Assembly: GCF_900078395.1 (NCBI RefSeq)
Contig: NZ_FKLA01000007.1
Span: 183,432 to 247,431 of the forward strand
Reading direction: 5' to 3'
DNA length: 64,000 bases
Source of the DNA: Anaerotruncus rubiinfantis
GTDB taxonomy: Bacteria; Bacillota; Clostridia; Oscillospirales; Ruminococcaceae
Shown piece after piece: positions 55,514 through 63,686 of the stretch. Made by a program: the position numbers and the translations under genes. The notes below the pieces were generated by a model, which saw only the letters and a program-made list of their open reading frames with translations, did not search any database and was not told where the DNA came from. Numbering within the stretch: position 1 is the first letter of the stretch; each line of letters starts with the position of its first letter.

Positions 55514-56935
55514 TTACAGCAGCCGGAACATCCGCTGCAGTTCGGTCAGAGTGATTGAAAGCTCCGGGTCGGCCGAATCCGGTGGTACATAACCGTAATA
55601 GGTAAACGCGCCGCGGGTTTCAAAAATTTTGTAGTTATCGAGGAATTTATCTTGGTAGTCTTTCTGGGAAACCACCCGAATGCGCGCGAGCTCTCCCGCG
55701 ATGCCAAGCAGCGGCTCGTCGAGTTCCGGATCGTATTTGATAAAGCTCCACTCGCCGTTTTCACTCTGGTTGACCACCGTGACGCGGCCAATCCATTCGG
55801 GCGGAAATTCCACCCGGTAGCCGCCGGAACGGTTCGAGTGGTTAAAGACACCCGCATAGACCCGGTGAAACCGGCTGCCAGAAAGCTGGTTATATTCGGT
55901 GAGATAGATGGGGTCCACTTCCTTGTCGGCGTCCTCGTAGCCGGGCAGGAGCGAGCTGGTGGGGATTTCAATGACTCCGTCGCCGTTGATATCCATGCAG
56001 ATTGCGGTTTCATCCGCGCGGCGGGTCTGTTCGTAAAGGGAGGACGCCTGCTCCATTTCCTCCTCGGTGAGTTCCGAGCCTTCCTCCTGGGCATACTCCA
56101 GATCATAGCCGATGACTGGCACGAGGACCCGGTCTGAAATGGTGAACACCTCGGTGACCAGCTCCCCCCCGCCAATCATTTCGTCGATGAAGATTGCCTT
56201 CTGTGGGTTGGCGAGGGTCAGCTGCCCCGAAGTGGTGCCCGCGAAATGCAGGATCGACTCGGAGAGCGGCAGTTCGCTGGTGATGGTGACGTTGTAGCCG
56301 TCATAGGTGACCAGCTTGATCCAGGAGGACTGCGCGCGGGTGCCGGAATCCCGGCTGAGCATGCAGATATCGGAAAGCCCGTCGGCGTTGAAATCGTCGA
56401 TCAGGTAGGCGTTGTAGGAGGTGTCCGAGCGGTTGCTGTCAAGGATGCTCTCGAGCTCGCCGTCCTCGTAGGAGTAGACGTTCATCTCCATCTCTTCACG
56501 TTCCGCGCTCGACCATCCGATGATGATATCGTCCTGCGGCCGTCCGGAGATGCGTGCGAAATCGATGAACTCAACGTCCCGGTCGACGCCGGCCTTTTCG
56601 CAGACCGAGCGCCATTGGCCGTCGATCCGGTCCATGATCGAAAGGCGGGTGTAATCGTTGAAGTTGACCGCGTAAAAGACGATGGCTTCCTCTTCGCCGT
56701 CGCCGTCGATGTCATGGAACACAAAGGCTGAACGGTAGTCGCCGGTCTTGGGATATTTGAAGCTAATGTTGGAGGCGATAACCGCGTCGTGCAGCGCGTC
56801 GTCGATCTCCTTCTGTTCGGCGGTGAGACGCGGCGGCTTCATCAGCTCCTCCGTGACCGGATTGAAACCGGAACAGGCGGACAACAGCGTGCACAGCGCC
56901 ATGAGCGCCCCCAAAAGCCAAAGCTTTTTTGCCAT
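55514..56935 (-). CDS. VCBS/FG-GAP repeat lipoprotein
   Basis: A 473-residue lipoprotein with signal MAKKLWLLGALMALCTLLSAC (lipobox LSAC). The body has several Asp-rich loops of the VCBS/FG-GAP type: HDIDGDGEEEAIVF, DDFNADGLSDICML and MDINGDGVIEIP, each a potential calcium-binding loop. It is first in an operon with a response regulator and kinase, so it may feed information to the sensor or be a co-regulated surface protein. AAAGGAGGG precedes ATG 56935. Related in style to the lipoprotein at 1961-3145. Confidence 0.85.
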   Translation of the reverse strand: MAKKLWLLGALMALCTLLSACSGFNPVTEELMKPPRLTAEQKEIDDALHDAVIASNISFKYPKTGDYRSAFVFHDIDGDGEEEAIVFYAVNFNDYTRLSIMDRIDGQWRSVCEKAGVDRDVEFIDFARISGRPQDDIIIGWSSAEREEMEMNVYSYEDGELESILDSNRSDTSYNAYLIDDFNADGLSDICMLSRDSGTRAQSSWIKLVTYDGYNVTITSELPLSESILHFAGTTSGQLTLANPQKAIFIDEMIGGGELVTEVFTISDRVLVPVIGYDLEYAQEEGSELTEEEMEQASSLYEQTRRADETAICMDINGDGVIEIPTSSLLPGYEDADKEVDPIYLTEYNQLSGSRFHRVYAGVFNHSNRSGGYRVEFPPEWIGRVTVVNQSENGEWSFIKYDPELDEPLLGIAGELARIRVVSQKDYQDKFLDNYKIFETRGAFTYYGYVPPDSADPELSITLTELQRMFRLL

Positions 56936-56973
56936 CCCGGTTCCCTCCTTTACTGTTTCACATAGATAAACTC

Positions 56974-57002
56974 AGTTTATAGCAAAATGGCTGTTCTGTC
57001 AA
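56974..57002 (-). promoter_or_regulatory. Candidate promoter and operator of the lipoprotein / two-component operon
   Basis: TTGACA (56997-57002), 17 nt, TAAACT (56974-56979) on the minus strand. The -10 region is part of a palindrome ATAAACT-C-AGTTTAT (56966-56980), a possible operator. Confidence 0.5.
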
Positions 57003-57068
57003 CGAAAGCGTGCCGGAATATCCCGGCGGCCAAAAACAGTTTTGACGCGCAAAGAGCTCAAAATACAG

Positions 57069-57098
57069 GAAAGCCGCCGCCCGCAGGCGTCGGCTTTC
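57069..57098 (-). terminator. Terminator-like hairpin after the XRE gene
   Basis: A 13-bp stem with one mismatch (GAAAGCC outer arms), loop CGCA. The T-run is weak on the minus strand but AAAAAAA follows on the plus side. Confidence 0.5.
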
Positions 57099-57184
57099 AA
57101 AAAAAGTTTACGGTTTGGAAAAATAAGACACCGGGTTTGGCGATTGCGCCGTCGGGGGAAAGGTGGTAAAATAATTTTATTCGA

Positions 57185-57892
57185 TCATTTGCGGGGCGCG
57201 GGCGGATAGGCGATGCGCGCCTCGGAATTCTGGATGAGGTTTAAAAGTGAGGACGCGAACAGCGGGTATTCCTTCGAAAGCGCCTCAGTCGTGACATAGA
57301 GCGGGTCGACGTTCGGGATGCGTTCCATCTCGGCGGCCGGGTCGCCTTTGGAGATTGACTGCGCGTTTGCAAAGCAGATGTCCATCGCGGCCCCGGCATA
57401 GGGCTGCGCGACCGTTTCCGGCACAGTGAAAAGGGCGCTCTGATTGCGCGGGTTCGCGCCGTAGACCAGCCGGAACATCCGGTAGACCGCCAGCATCAGA
57501 TAGGACGAAACCTCCCCCACCAGCGGTTTGCAGCTGCTGCGCGAGAGCAGGTCGAAAAGGATATTGAGCGAATTGGCTATGAGTTTTTTGTTGAGCACCG
57601 GCAGAACGCCCGCCTTAAAAACGTTTTCCTTGCCGGTCGCATCCGGTTCGGGGATATCCTCCACCGTCAGTTTGGAGCCGGTACGGTCGGGAGAGCGGCC
57701 AAGCATATAGTCGCAGGAAACGCCGTAGAAATCGGCGCAGCGGATCAGGAAATCCAGCCCGCATTCGCGGATTCCCTTCTCGTAGTGGGAAAGCAGCGCC
57801 TGGGAGATGCCAAGCTTGGACGCGGCCAGCTTCTGGCTGATCCCGCGCTCTTTGCGCAATAAGGTCAGGACTCTTGGAAAATCAGCGTTCAT
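57185..57892 (-). CDS. XRE-family regulator with C-terminal domain
   Basis: A 235-residue protein. The N-terminal HTH (about 8-62, LLRKERGISQKLAASKLGISQALLSHYEKGIRECGLDFLIRCADFYGVSCDYMLG) is followed by a helical C-terminal domain of about 160 residues with no recognised motif. This architecture occurs widely in Clostridia but has no settled role. GAGGGG precedes the ATG. It has a near-consensus promoter and is divergent from the phosphatase gene. Confidence 0.9.
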   Translation of the reverse strand: MNADFPRVLTLLRKERGISQKLAASKLGISQALLSHYEKGIRECGLDFLIRCADFYGVSCDYMLGRSPDRTGSKLTVEDIPEPDATGKENVFKAGVLPVLNKKLIANSLNILFDLLSRSSCKPLVGEVSSYLMLAVYRMFRLVYGANPRNQSALFTVPETVAQPYAGAAMDICFANAQSISKGDPAAEMERIPNVDPLYVTTEALSKEYPLFASSLLNLIQNSEARIAYPPAPRK

Positions 57893-57976
57893 TTGTCAAT
57901 ACCCCTCAAAAACCTTTTCTCTTTTTATATCAGAACCCGCAAAAAGCGGGCCCACAAGGTCTTTTACGTATTGTAA

Positions 57977-58005
57977 ATTATATAATACCCAAAACCTTTT
58001 GTAAA
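57977..58005 (-). promoter_or_regulatory. Sigma-A promoter of the XRE gene
   Basis: TTTACA (58000-58005), exactly 17 nt, TATAAT (57977-57982) on the minus strand. A small hairpin CCCGC-TTTTT-GCGGG lies in the leader. Confidence 0.72.
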
Positions 58006-58065
58006 TAGTCGATCCCGAATATTATCAATATTTGTAGAATAAAGTAAAAAAGGGGCGCTTGATTT

Positions 58066-58722
58066 ATGCTAACATACAAAATCCACCTGATCCGGCACGG
58101 TCTGACACAGGGGAACCTCGACGGGCGGTACATCGGCATGACTGACCTGCCGCTCTGCGGAGAAGGCCGCCGCCAGCTGGAGGAGCTGCGCCGCGCCTGT
58201 GAATACCCGCAGGTGGACCGGGTTTTTGTCAGTCCGCTGCTGCGTGCGAAGGAATCGGCTGAGATTCTCTATCCCGACCGGTACACCGAAGTGGTGGACA
58301 AGCTGCGCGAACTCGATTTCGGCGCGTTTGAAAACCGCGCGATCAGCGACTTGGAGCGCGATCCGGATTTTCAGAGGTGGATCTCATCCCCACCGGACAC
58401 AAAGGCGCCGGGCGGCGAGAGCGGCGCGGACCTGCAGGGCCGCGCGGTCGAAGCGCTCGCGTATATCTTTGCGCAGATGATGGAGAAGCGTGCCGCCTCC
58501 ACGGCGGTTGTAACCCACGGCGGGCTCATCATGAATCTGCTTGCGGCGATGGGGCTGCCGCAGCGGGAAGCGGTGCGCTGGAACGTGCAGCCTGGCCGCG
58601 GCTATACGATCCTGCTGACCCCGCAGATGTGGATGCGCGACCACAAGTTTGAGGTCTACGCGCAGATTCCCTATGAGGAGGAACGGGAGGTTGACGAGCC
58701 GTTTTTTGTCGACCGGGAATGA
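58066..58722 (+). CDS. Histidine phosphatase family protein
   Basis: A 218-residue phosphoglycerate-mutase-like phosphatase. The catalytic motif is IHLIRHGLTQGN with the phospho-histidine near residue 10; further conserved features are SPLLRAKESAEIL, ELDFGAFENR and VVTHGGLIMNLL. Candidate roles are broad-specificity phosphatase or alpha-ribazole phosphatase; no cobalamin genes are nearby, so I do not choose. AGGGGC precedes ATG 58066 at a slightly long spacing. Confidence 0.9.
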   Translation: MLTYKIHLIRHGLTQGNLDGRYIGMTDLPLCGEGRRQLEELRRACEYPQVDRVFVSPLLRAKESAEILYPDRYTEVVDKLRELDFGAFENRAISDLERDPDFQRWISSPPDTKAPGGESGADLQGRAVEALAYIFAQMMEKRAASTAVVTHGGLIMNLLAAMGLPQREAVRWNVQPGRGYTILLTPQMWMRDHKFEVYAQIPYEEEREVDEPFFVDRE

Positions 58723-58737
58723 ATCAGGTGGAAACGC

Positions 58738-58766
58738 TGGACTTTTTTACATTGCAGTGATAAAAT
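58738..58766 (+). promoter_or_regulatory. Possible promoter of leuB
   Basis: TGGACT (58738-58743), 17 nt, TAAAAT (58761-58766), about 50 nt before the leuB start. Confidence 0.35.
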
Positions 58767-58816
58767 GAACGGAAATGTTATTCAGAAGGAATTTTCAACG
58801 CAAAGGGGTTTTTAAT

Positions 58817-59902
58817 ATGCAAGAGATAAAAATCTGTGTGCTGGAAGGCGACGGCATCGGCCCGGAGATTGTGAGGCAGGCGGTCAAGGTGCTGAAAGCT
58901 GCCTGTGAAGCGTCCGAAATCCAGCTCACCCTCGACTATGCGCTGCTCGGCGGCGCGGCGATTGATGAAACCGGCGTACCGCTGCCCGATGAGACGGTCG
59001 CGAAGTGCAAAGCCGCTGACGCGGTGCTGCTCGGCGCGGTCGGCGGGGAGAAATGGGACAACCTCCCCTCGAACCTGCGCCCGGAAAAGGGCCTGCTCGG
59101 CATCCGTTCGGCGCTCGGGCTGTTTGCCAACCTGCGTCCGGCGTCCATCTATCCGGCGCTGAAGGCCGCGTCGCCGCTCAAGGATGAAATTGTCGGCGCT
59201 GGTGTGGACATACTAGTTGTCAGGGAACTGACCGGAGATGTCTACTTCGGGGAGCATAACCGCAAACAGGAAAACGGATTCGAGGTCGGATATGACATCA
59301 TGCAGTATGCCACCTGGGAGATCGAACGGATCGCGCGGGTCGCGTTTGAGCTCGCGCGCAAACGCCGGGGCCGGGTCACTTCGGTGGACAAGGCGAACGT
59401 GCTGGAAACCTCCCGGGTCTGGCGCGAGACAGTCACCCGCGTGGCAGAGGAATATCCGGATGTATCCCTTTCACATATGTATGTCGACAATGCGGCCATG
59501 CAGCTGGTGCGCAACCCGGCGCAGTTCGATGTTCTTGTCACCGGCAATATCTTCGGCGATATCCTTTCGGATGAAGCTTCGATGATCTCCGGTTCGATCG
59601 GGATGCTCGCCTCCGCCAGCCTAGGCGGGGGGACGCTCGGCCTTTACGAACCGATCCATGGCAGCGCGCCGGATATCGCGGGCAAGGGACTTGCCAATCC
59701 GCTGGCCACCATCCTTTCGGTGGGCATGATGATGCGCTACACTTTCAATCGGCCGAACCTGGCGGACGCGATTGAACAGGCGGTTGAAGAATCGCTCGGC
59801 GCTGCGCGCACCGCTGACATCAGGGATGCGTCCCTGCCGGTTTACACCACCGAACAGATGGGAGACTATGTGGCTGGCCAGGTGGCGCGGCTGCTCAAGT
59901 AA
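58817..59902 (+). CDS. leuB: 3-isopropylmalate dehydrogenase
   Basis: A 361-residue NAD-dependent enzyme of leucine synthesis. It has GDGIGPEIV at the N-terminus, the diagnostic [22 protein letters not shown] loop, [14 protein letters not shown] and the [19 protein letters not shown] region that binds metal and substrate. These favour LeuB over isocitrate or tartrate dehydrogenases. ATG 58817 follows AAAGGGG. No leuA, leuC or leuD lies within the window, so this leuB is separated from its usual operon. Confidence 0.94.
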   Translation: MQEIKICVLEGDGIGPEIVRQAVKVLKAACEASEIQLTLDYALLGGAAIDETGVPLPDETVAKCKAADAVLLGAVGGEKWDNLPSNLRPEKGLLGIRSALGLFANLRPASIYPALKAASPLKDEIVGAGVDILVVRELTGDVYFGEHNRKQENGFEVGYDIMQYATWEIERIARVAFELARKRRGRVTSVDKANVLETSRVWRETVTRVAEEYPDVSLSHMYVDNAAMQLVRNPAQFDVLVTGNIFGDILSDEASMISGSIGMLASASLGGGTLGLYEPIHGSAPDIAGKGLANPLATILSVGMMMRYTFNRPNLADAIEQAVEESLGAARTADIRDASLPVYTTEQMGDYVAGQVARLLK

Positions 59903-59930
59903 CCCTGGACATCCATAGGAGGAAAACATT

Positions 59931-60941
59931 ATGGGCTTATCAAAAATGCTGAAATCCAACGCGAAACACGCCATGTCAGGCGCGTGGGGGCGCGCGGTGG
60001 GGATTCTGTTCATCGCGGCAATCCCCACGCTGCTTATCAACCTGTTGGAATATGCCATCCGGCTGGTGAGCGGCGTGCCGGAGTTCGTTGACTACGCTGG
60101 GACCCCAAACGTCGCATTTGACGACCTTTCCAACCTGGCGCTGGCTTCGTCGCTGATTTCGGTGCTGATCCTCATCCTGATGTTTATCATCACCACGCCG
60201 CTGCAGCAAGGAGTCCTGCGCTGGTACTACCGCCGCACCGGCGGAGAAGATGACGGCGTTTCCGCTGTTTTCTATTATTTTGAAACTGCGAAGGATTACT
60301 TCAAGTCCTTTTGGCTTTATTTCCAGATCGGCCTGCGGATGCTCCTGTGGGAGATCCTGCTTGCGATCCCGCTTTTAGCGGGCGGAGGGGTGCTTGTCTA
60401 TGCGATGCGCGGTCTTGATGGGGAGCTGCCGCCGGTCGTTAAGCTGGCCGCCGGCATTCTGGCGGTTATCTGGGTGACCATCATGGCGATCCTCAGCGTA
60501 ATGATCTCGCTGCGGTACATGCTCGCGCCGTATATTTTGGCGGAGCATCCTGAAATCAAGGTGCGCAAGGCAATCAAACAGGGCGTCCGGCTGGTGAAGG
60601 GCTACAAGGGAAGCCTGTTTGTATTCGGGCTTTCATTCATCGGCTGGTACCTGCTCTGCATCTTTATTGTTCCCGCATTTTTCGTTGTGCCCTATGTGGC
60701 GTCGTCGTTCGCAATGTACGCGCGTTACCTGATCGCACGCGGCGAAATGGAACTCGCGCCGGAAGGAGGCAATGCGACACGGGAATATAAACCGGAGATC
60801 GACCATTATGTTGAGACGCAGGATGCTGCGAGCCAGTCCGCGTCCCAAGAACCGCAGCCGGTGGTCTATCCGCCTGCTGCACAGGCGCAGGAGCTGCCGC
60901 CGGATCCGCAGAAGCCGGAAGACCGGGAAGACCAGCCCTGA
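59931..60941 (+). CDS. DUF975 family membrane protein
   Basis: A 336-residue integral membrane protein starting GLSKMLKSNAKHAMSGAWGRAVGILFIAAIP, typical of DUF975. About six hydrophobic segments lie within residues 20-265, with RKAIKQGVRLVKGYKGSLFVFGLSFIGWYLL near the end. The C-terminal 65 residues are Gln/Pro/Glu-rich and probably disordered. The function is unknown. ATAGGAGGAAAAC precedes the ATG, 28 nt after leuB, so the two may be co-transcribed. Confidence 0.87.
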   Translation: MGLSKMLKSNAKHAMSGAWGRAVGILFIAAIPTLLINLLEYAIRLVSGVPEFVDYAGTPNVAFDDLSNLALASSLISVLILILMFIITTPLQQGVLRWYYRRTGGEDDGVSAVFYYFETAKDYFKSFWLYFQIGLRMLLWEILLAIPLLAGGGVLVYAMRGLDGELPPVVKLAAGILAVIWVTIMAILSVMISLRYMLAPYILAEHPEIKVRKAIKQGVRLVKGYKGSLFVFGLSFIGWYLLCIFIVPAFFVVPYVASSFAMYARYLIARGEMELAPEGGNATREYKPEIDHYVETQDAASQSASQEPQPVVYPPAAQAQELPPDPQKPEDREDQP

Positions 60942-60953
60942 AAAAATGGATAT

Positions 60954-60990
60954 AAAAAAGCCTCGGAGCCAAGCTGCTCCGAGGCTTTTT
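60954..60990. terminator. Bidirectional terminator
   Basis: AAAAAAGCCTCGGAG pairs with CTCCGAGGCTTTTT; loop CCAAGCTG. It serves DUF975 (+) and the convergent abrB gene (-). Confidence 0.95.
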
Positions 60991-61037
60991 AAATTTCCTT
61001 TCCCAATAAATCCCACATCACATCAAATAAAAGAGCT

Positions 61038-61283
61038 TCAGTCAATTTCCGCAAGTTGTTTGACGCAGTCGGCACAGACATTTCGTCCTTTGAAGTTGAC
61101 AACGTTGATTGCGCTGTTGCAGAAGATACAAGCCGGTTCATACTTCTTCAGAATGATATGGTTGCCGTCCACATAGATTTCCAGTGAATCCTTCTCGTTA
61201 ATATCCAGTGTACGCCGCAATTCGATCGGAAGGACGATCCGCCCGAGCTCGTCGACTTTGCGCACGATACCGGTAGATTTCAT
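61038..61283 (-). CDS. abrB: AbrB-family transition-state regulator
   Basis: An 81-residue DNA-binding protein. The swapped-hairpin AbrB domain is MKSTGIVRKVDELGRIVLPIELRRTLDINEKDSLEIYVDGNHIILKKY. The C-terminal part has two CxxC pairs (CIFC and CADC) that could bind zinc. AbrB proteins repress post-exponential genes. ATG 61283 follows AAAGGAGG at 7 nt; ATG 61289 is too close to it. Its N-terminus resembles that of SpoVT at 18715. Confidence 0.92.
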   Translation of the reverse strand: MKSTGIVRKVDELGRIVLPIELRRTLDINEKDSLEIYVDGNHIILKKYEPACIFCNSAINVVNFKGRNVCADCVKQLAEID

Positions 61284-61317
61284 GAACATACCTCCTTTCC
61301 AGTAAAACCTTTCTTTC

Positions 61318-61346
61318 AATATATCGTAAAAATGGAAAAATGTAAA
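61318..61346 (-). promoter_or_regulatory. Sigma-A promoter of abrB
   Basis: TTTACA (61341-61346), exactly 17 nt, TATATT (61318-61323) on the minus strand, about 35 nt before the start codon. Confidence 0.68.
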
Positions 61347-61445
61347 TAAAATAGATCGTAAAGATTTGCTAATTGTGAGATCTGGACAAACATAAGCAAA
61401 GAAACTGTGTAATAGTAATATAAATAATCGAGGTGGTTAGCGGAT

Positions 61446-62021
61446 ATGAATCTCATCTTTGGCGGAATGATTCTTTTTTCATTTGTGTTCGCCTGTCTGA
61501 CAGGCCGGATCGATCAGCTTTCCCAAGCGGTGCTCGAACAGTCCCAAGGCGCGGTAACACTGGTTTTGTCGTTGCTGGGAATGCTTTGCCTCTGGAGTGG
61601 GCTGATGAAAGTTGCGCAGGAAGCGGGTCTTACGAAACATTTGTGTAAAGCGCTTTCACCCATCACCAGAATTCTTTTTCGCGGGCTCGATCCGAACGGA
61701 GCGGCGGCCAGCGCCATCTCGATGAATATGGTGGCAAATCTGCTCGGTCTTGGCAATGCGGCCACGCCGCTGGGTATCAAGGCGATGTGTGAAATGGCGA
61801 AGGAGGAACACGCAGGGATCAGCGCAACCAACAATATGGCGATGCTGGTCGTGCTGAACACCGCCTCAATCCAGCTCATTCCCACGACCACAGCGCTGCT
61901 GCGCATGCAGAACGGTTCTGCCGCGCCGATGGAAATCCTGCCGCCCGTGTGGATCGCCTCGGCGGTATCGATTACAGTAGGGGTTGTGATGGCGCGGCTG
62001 CTCGCGCCGTTTTGGAGGTGA
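61446..62021 (+). CDS. spmA: Spore maturation protein A
   Basis: A 191-residue membrane protein with the SpmA signature: hydrophobic N-terminus, LWSGLMKVAQEAGLTKHLCKALSPI, then DPNGAAASAISMNMVANLLGLGNAATPLGIKAM. SpmA and SpmB together are needed for spore-core dehydration and heat resistance in Bacillus and Clostridium. CGAGGTGG precedes ATG 61446. spmB starts 4 nt downstream. A clear sporulation promoter was not identified. Confidence 0.95.
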   Translation: MNLIFGGMILFSFVFACLTGRIDQLSQAVLEQSQGAVTLVLSLLGMLCLWSGLMKVAQEAGLTKHLCKALSPITRILFRGLDPNGAAASAISMNMVANLLGLGNAATPLGIKAMCEMAKEEHAGISATNNMAMLVVLNTASIQLIPTTTALLRMQNGSAAPMEILPPVWIASAVSITVGVVMARLLAPFWR

Positions 62022-62025
62022 AGGG

Positions 62026-62559
62026 ATGAACGGGATGCTGATGAACTTGGGAACGCTGATGGTCCCGCTGACCGTTGCGGGGATTATCGGCTATGCCTTT
62101 GTAAAAGGCGTCCCGGTCTTTGAAACCTTTGTGGAAGGCGCGAAGGAGGGGCTCGAAGTCGCGGTGAACATCCTGCCCGCGCTGGTGGGACTGATCACCG
62201 CGGTTGGGATGTTCAAGGTATCCGGCGGACTCGATCTGCTCACCTGGGCGCTCGAACCGTTTGGGAAGCTGCTTGGCCTGCCGCGGGAGGTGCTGCCGCT
62301 GGCGCTTTTGCGGCCGGTTTCGGGCAGCGGCGCGCTTGTAATCTTTAACGACCTGATCTCTACATACGGCCCGGACAGCTTGATCGGCCGGATTGCGAGC
62401 GTGATGCAGGGCTCCACCGAGACCACGTTCTATACCATTGCGCTCTATTATGGCGCCGCCGGGATCAAAAACACCCGGCACACGGTCCCGGCGGCGTTGT
62501 CCGCCGATCTGACGGGGTTCATCATGTCGGCGTTCATGGTACGGCTGTTCTTCTATTGA
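62026..62559 (+). CDS. spmB: Spore maturation protein B
   Basis: A 177-residue membrane protein with SpmB features: FVEGAKEGLEVAVNILPALVGLITAVGMFKVSGGLD, LLRPVSGSGALVIFNDLISTYGPDSLIGRIASVMQGSTETTFYT and KNTRHTVPAALSADLTGF. It acts with SpmA. GGAGGTGAAGGG at the end of spmA is its ribosome site. Followed immediately by a repeat-rich intergenic region. Confidence 0.95.
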   Translation: MNGMLMNLGTLMVPLTVAGIIGYAFVKGVPVFETFVEGAKEGLEVAVNILPALVGLITAVGMFKVSGGLDLLTWALEPFGKLLGLPREVLPLALLRPVSGSGALVIFNDLISTYGPDSLIGRIASVMQGSTETTFYTIALYYGAAGIKNTRHTVPAALSADLTGFIMSAFMVRLFFY

Positions 62560-62913
62560 TGCGCGTTTCGCCGCGCCATCGCTTTATGCGCGTTTCGCCG
62601 CGCACCACGAGGCCCTTTCTTGCTCGTGCAAGAAAGGGCCGAAAGAACACGCCGAAGGGGCTAGCCGCCCCTTCGGAAACCCCGCAGGCGCCTTGCCAGA
62701 ACCTGCGCCGTCTATGCATCCAATGAAACGGTCAGCTCAGGACTGAATGCTGTGCTATGCGCTCCCCGCATTTATCTGTCCGGAATCTCATTTCAAAGTT
62801 TTACTCGATTTTTTTCAAAAAATTGCGGGGGTCACGGGGGCAGCGCCCCCGCGGCTTGCGCCGCAGCGCCACTTGAAGCGATTTTTCGGTTCCTTTTTCA
62901 AGAAAAAAGGAAC
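62559..62913. repeat. Repeat-rich structured intergenic region
   Basis: About 440 nt without a gene. It contains an exact 18-nt direct repeat ATGCGCGTTTCGCCGCGC (62559-62576 and 62586-62603), then hairpins GGCCCTTTCTTGC / GCAAGAAAGGGCC (62611-62640, 13 bp, possible spmB terminator without T-run), CCGAAGGGGC / GCCCCTTCGG (62652-62676), GGGGGC / GCCCCC (62836-62850) and GTTCCTTTTT / AAAAAGGAAC (62889-62913). GGGGGTCACGGGGG (62827-62840) echoes the motifs at 11551 and 44861. Confidence 0.7.
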
Positions 62914-62977
62914 GAGGAGCGGTGCTTAAATTCTGAGGGCACATATTGTCCTAAATCCACACAACATCCCCGTCACA

Positions 62978-62986
62978 TGATATACT
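62978..62986 (+). promoter_or_regulatory. Extended -10 promoter directly at the small XRE gene
   Basis: TGATATACT (TGn-TATACT). The expected start site (6-9 nt downstream) coincides with the GTG/ATG start codons, so the mRNA may be leaderless. No -35 is evident. Confidence 0.4.
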
Positions 62987-62996
62987 GGTCGCGGTG

Positions 62997-63224
62997 ATGA
63001 AAATGATTCTAAGAATCCGGGACCTGCGCGAAGATCATGACAAAAAGCAGCGGGAGATTGCAAAGATCCTATTCGTCGCGCGGAACACCTATTCCTCCTA
63101 TGAACGGGGGCTCCGTGTGTTGTCGCTGGAATTGGCCGTCAAGCTGGCGGTCTATTACGACATCAGCCTGGATTATCTTGTCGGCCTGACCGACATCCCA
63201 ACCCCGCCGCCAAGAAAGAAATAA
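62997..63224 (+). CDS. Small XRE-family regulator, possibly leaderless
   Basis: A 75-residue protein consisting of an HTH domain: LRIRDLREDHDKKQREIAKILFVARNTYSSYERGLRVLSLELAVKLAVYYDISLDYLVGLTD, ending in a proline-rich basic tail. In-frame starts are GTG 62994, ATG 62997 and ATG 63003; none has a Shine-Dalgarno site, in contrast to nearly all genes here. A bidirectional terminator follows. The target is unknown. Confidence 0.82.
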   Translation: MKMILRIRDLREDHDKKQREIAKILFVARNTYSSYERGLRVLSLELAVKLAVYYDISLDYLVGLTDIPTPPPRKK

Positions 63225-63254
63225 AAACGGTCCATGCGTTCGCATGGACCGTTT
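63225..63254. terminator. Bidirectional terminator
   Basis: AAACGGTCCATGCG (63225-63238) and CGCATGGACCGTTT (63241-63254); the tip is a TTCG-type loop. Confidence 0.85.
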
Positions 63255-63257
63255 CCG

Positions 63258-63620
63258 TTATCCGTTTGCAAGCTCGGCCTGCACCTTTTTCGGTAGGGCT
63301 TTCAGCATGGTCTGATAGGATTCCCGCAGCATTTCCTCCACAACCTCGTTTGGAACCGTCCCTTCGAGATGCAGCGAGTTCCAATGCGCTTTGTTCATGT
63401 AGTAACCGGGCACGATGTCCGCCGGATACTGCTTGCGCAGGAGTTCCCCATAGGGCGGCTCCAATTTCATGGTGAAGATCGGCCTGCCTTCCTTATTGGA
63501 AGCCATCATGGCGAACATCTTTCCGCCGAGGAAATACCGGTTTGCATCCCATTCTGGTTTGTAATCCTTTGTCACACCGTGCATTTTCATGCAGAAACCG
63601 TCGATCCACTCATAGTTCAT
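63258..63620 (-). CDS. MmcQ/YjbR family protein
   Basis: A 120-residue protein of the MmcQ/YjbR family, a small double-wing fold seen across bacteria. Typical content includes WDANRYFLGGKMFAMMAS, FTMKLEPPYGELLRKQYP, DIVPGYYMNKAHWNSLHLEGTVPNEVVEEMLRESY. It is proposed to bind DNA or a small ligand, but the role is not established. AAGGATTTG precedes the ATG. A terminator hairpin separates it from trpS upstream. Confidence 0.87.
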   Translation of the reverse strand: MNYEWIDGFCMKMHGVTKDYKPEWDANRYFLGGKMFAMMASNKEGRPIFTMKLEPPYGELLRKQYPADIVPGYYMNKAHWNSLHLEGTVPNEVVEEMLRESYQTMLKALPKKVQAELANG

Positions 63621-63643
63621 CTTTTCAAATCCTTCCGCTTATT

Positions 63644-63686
63644 AAAAACGGCGGCCTGGAATCTCCCGGGCCGCCGTTTTGTTTTT
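63644..63686. terminator. Terminator between trpS and the YjbR-family gene
   Basis: AAAACGGCGGCC and GGCCGCCGTTTT arms with a 12-nt loop; on the minus strand it is followed by TTAATAAG after a T-run, ending trpS. Confidence 0.85.

Noticed and set aside
62611..62640. Confident terminator for spmB
   Set aside because: The 13-bp hairpin is perfect but has no T-run and sits among other repeats, so it was left as part of the repeat region.
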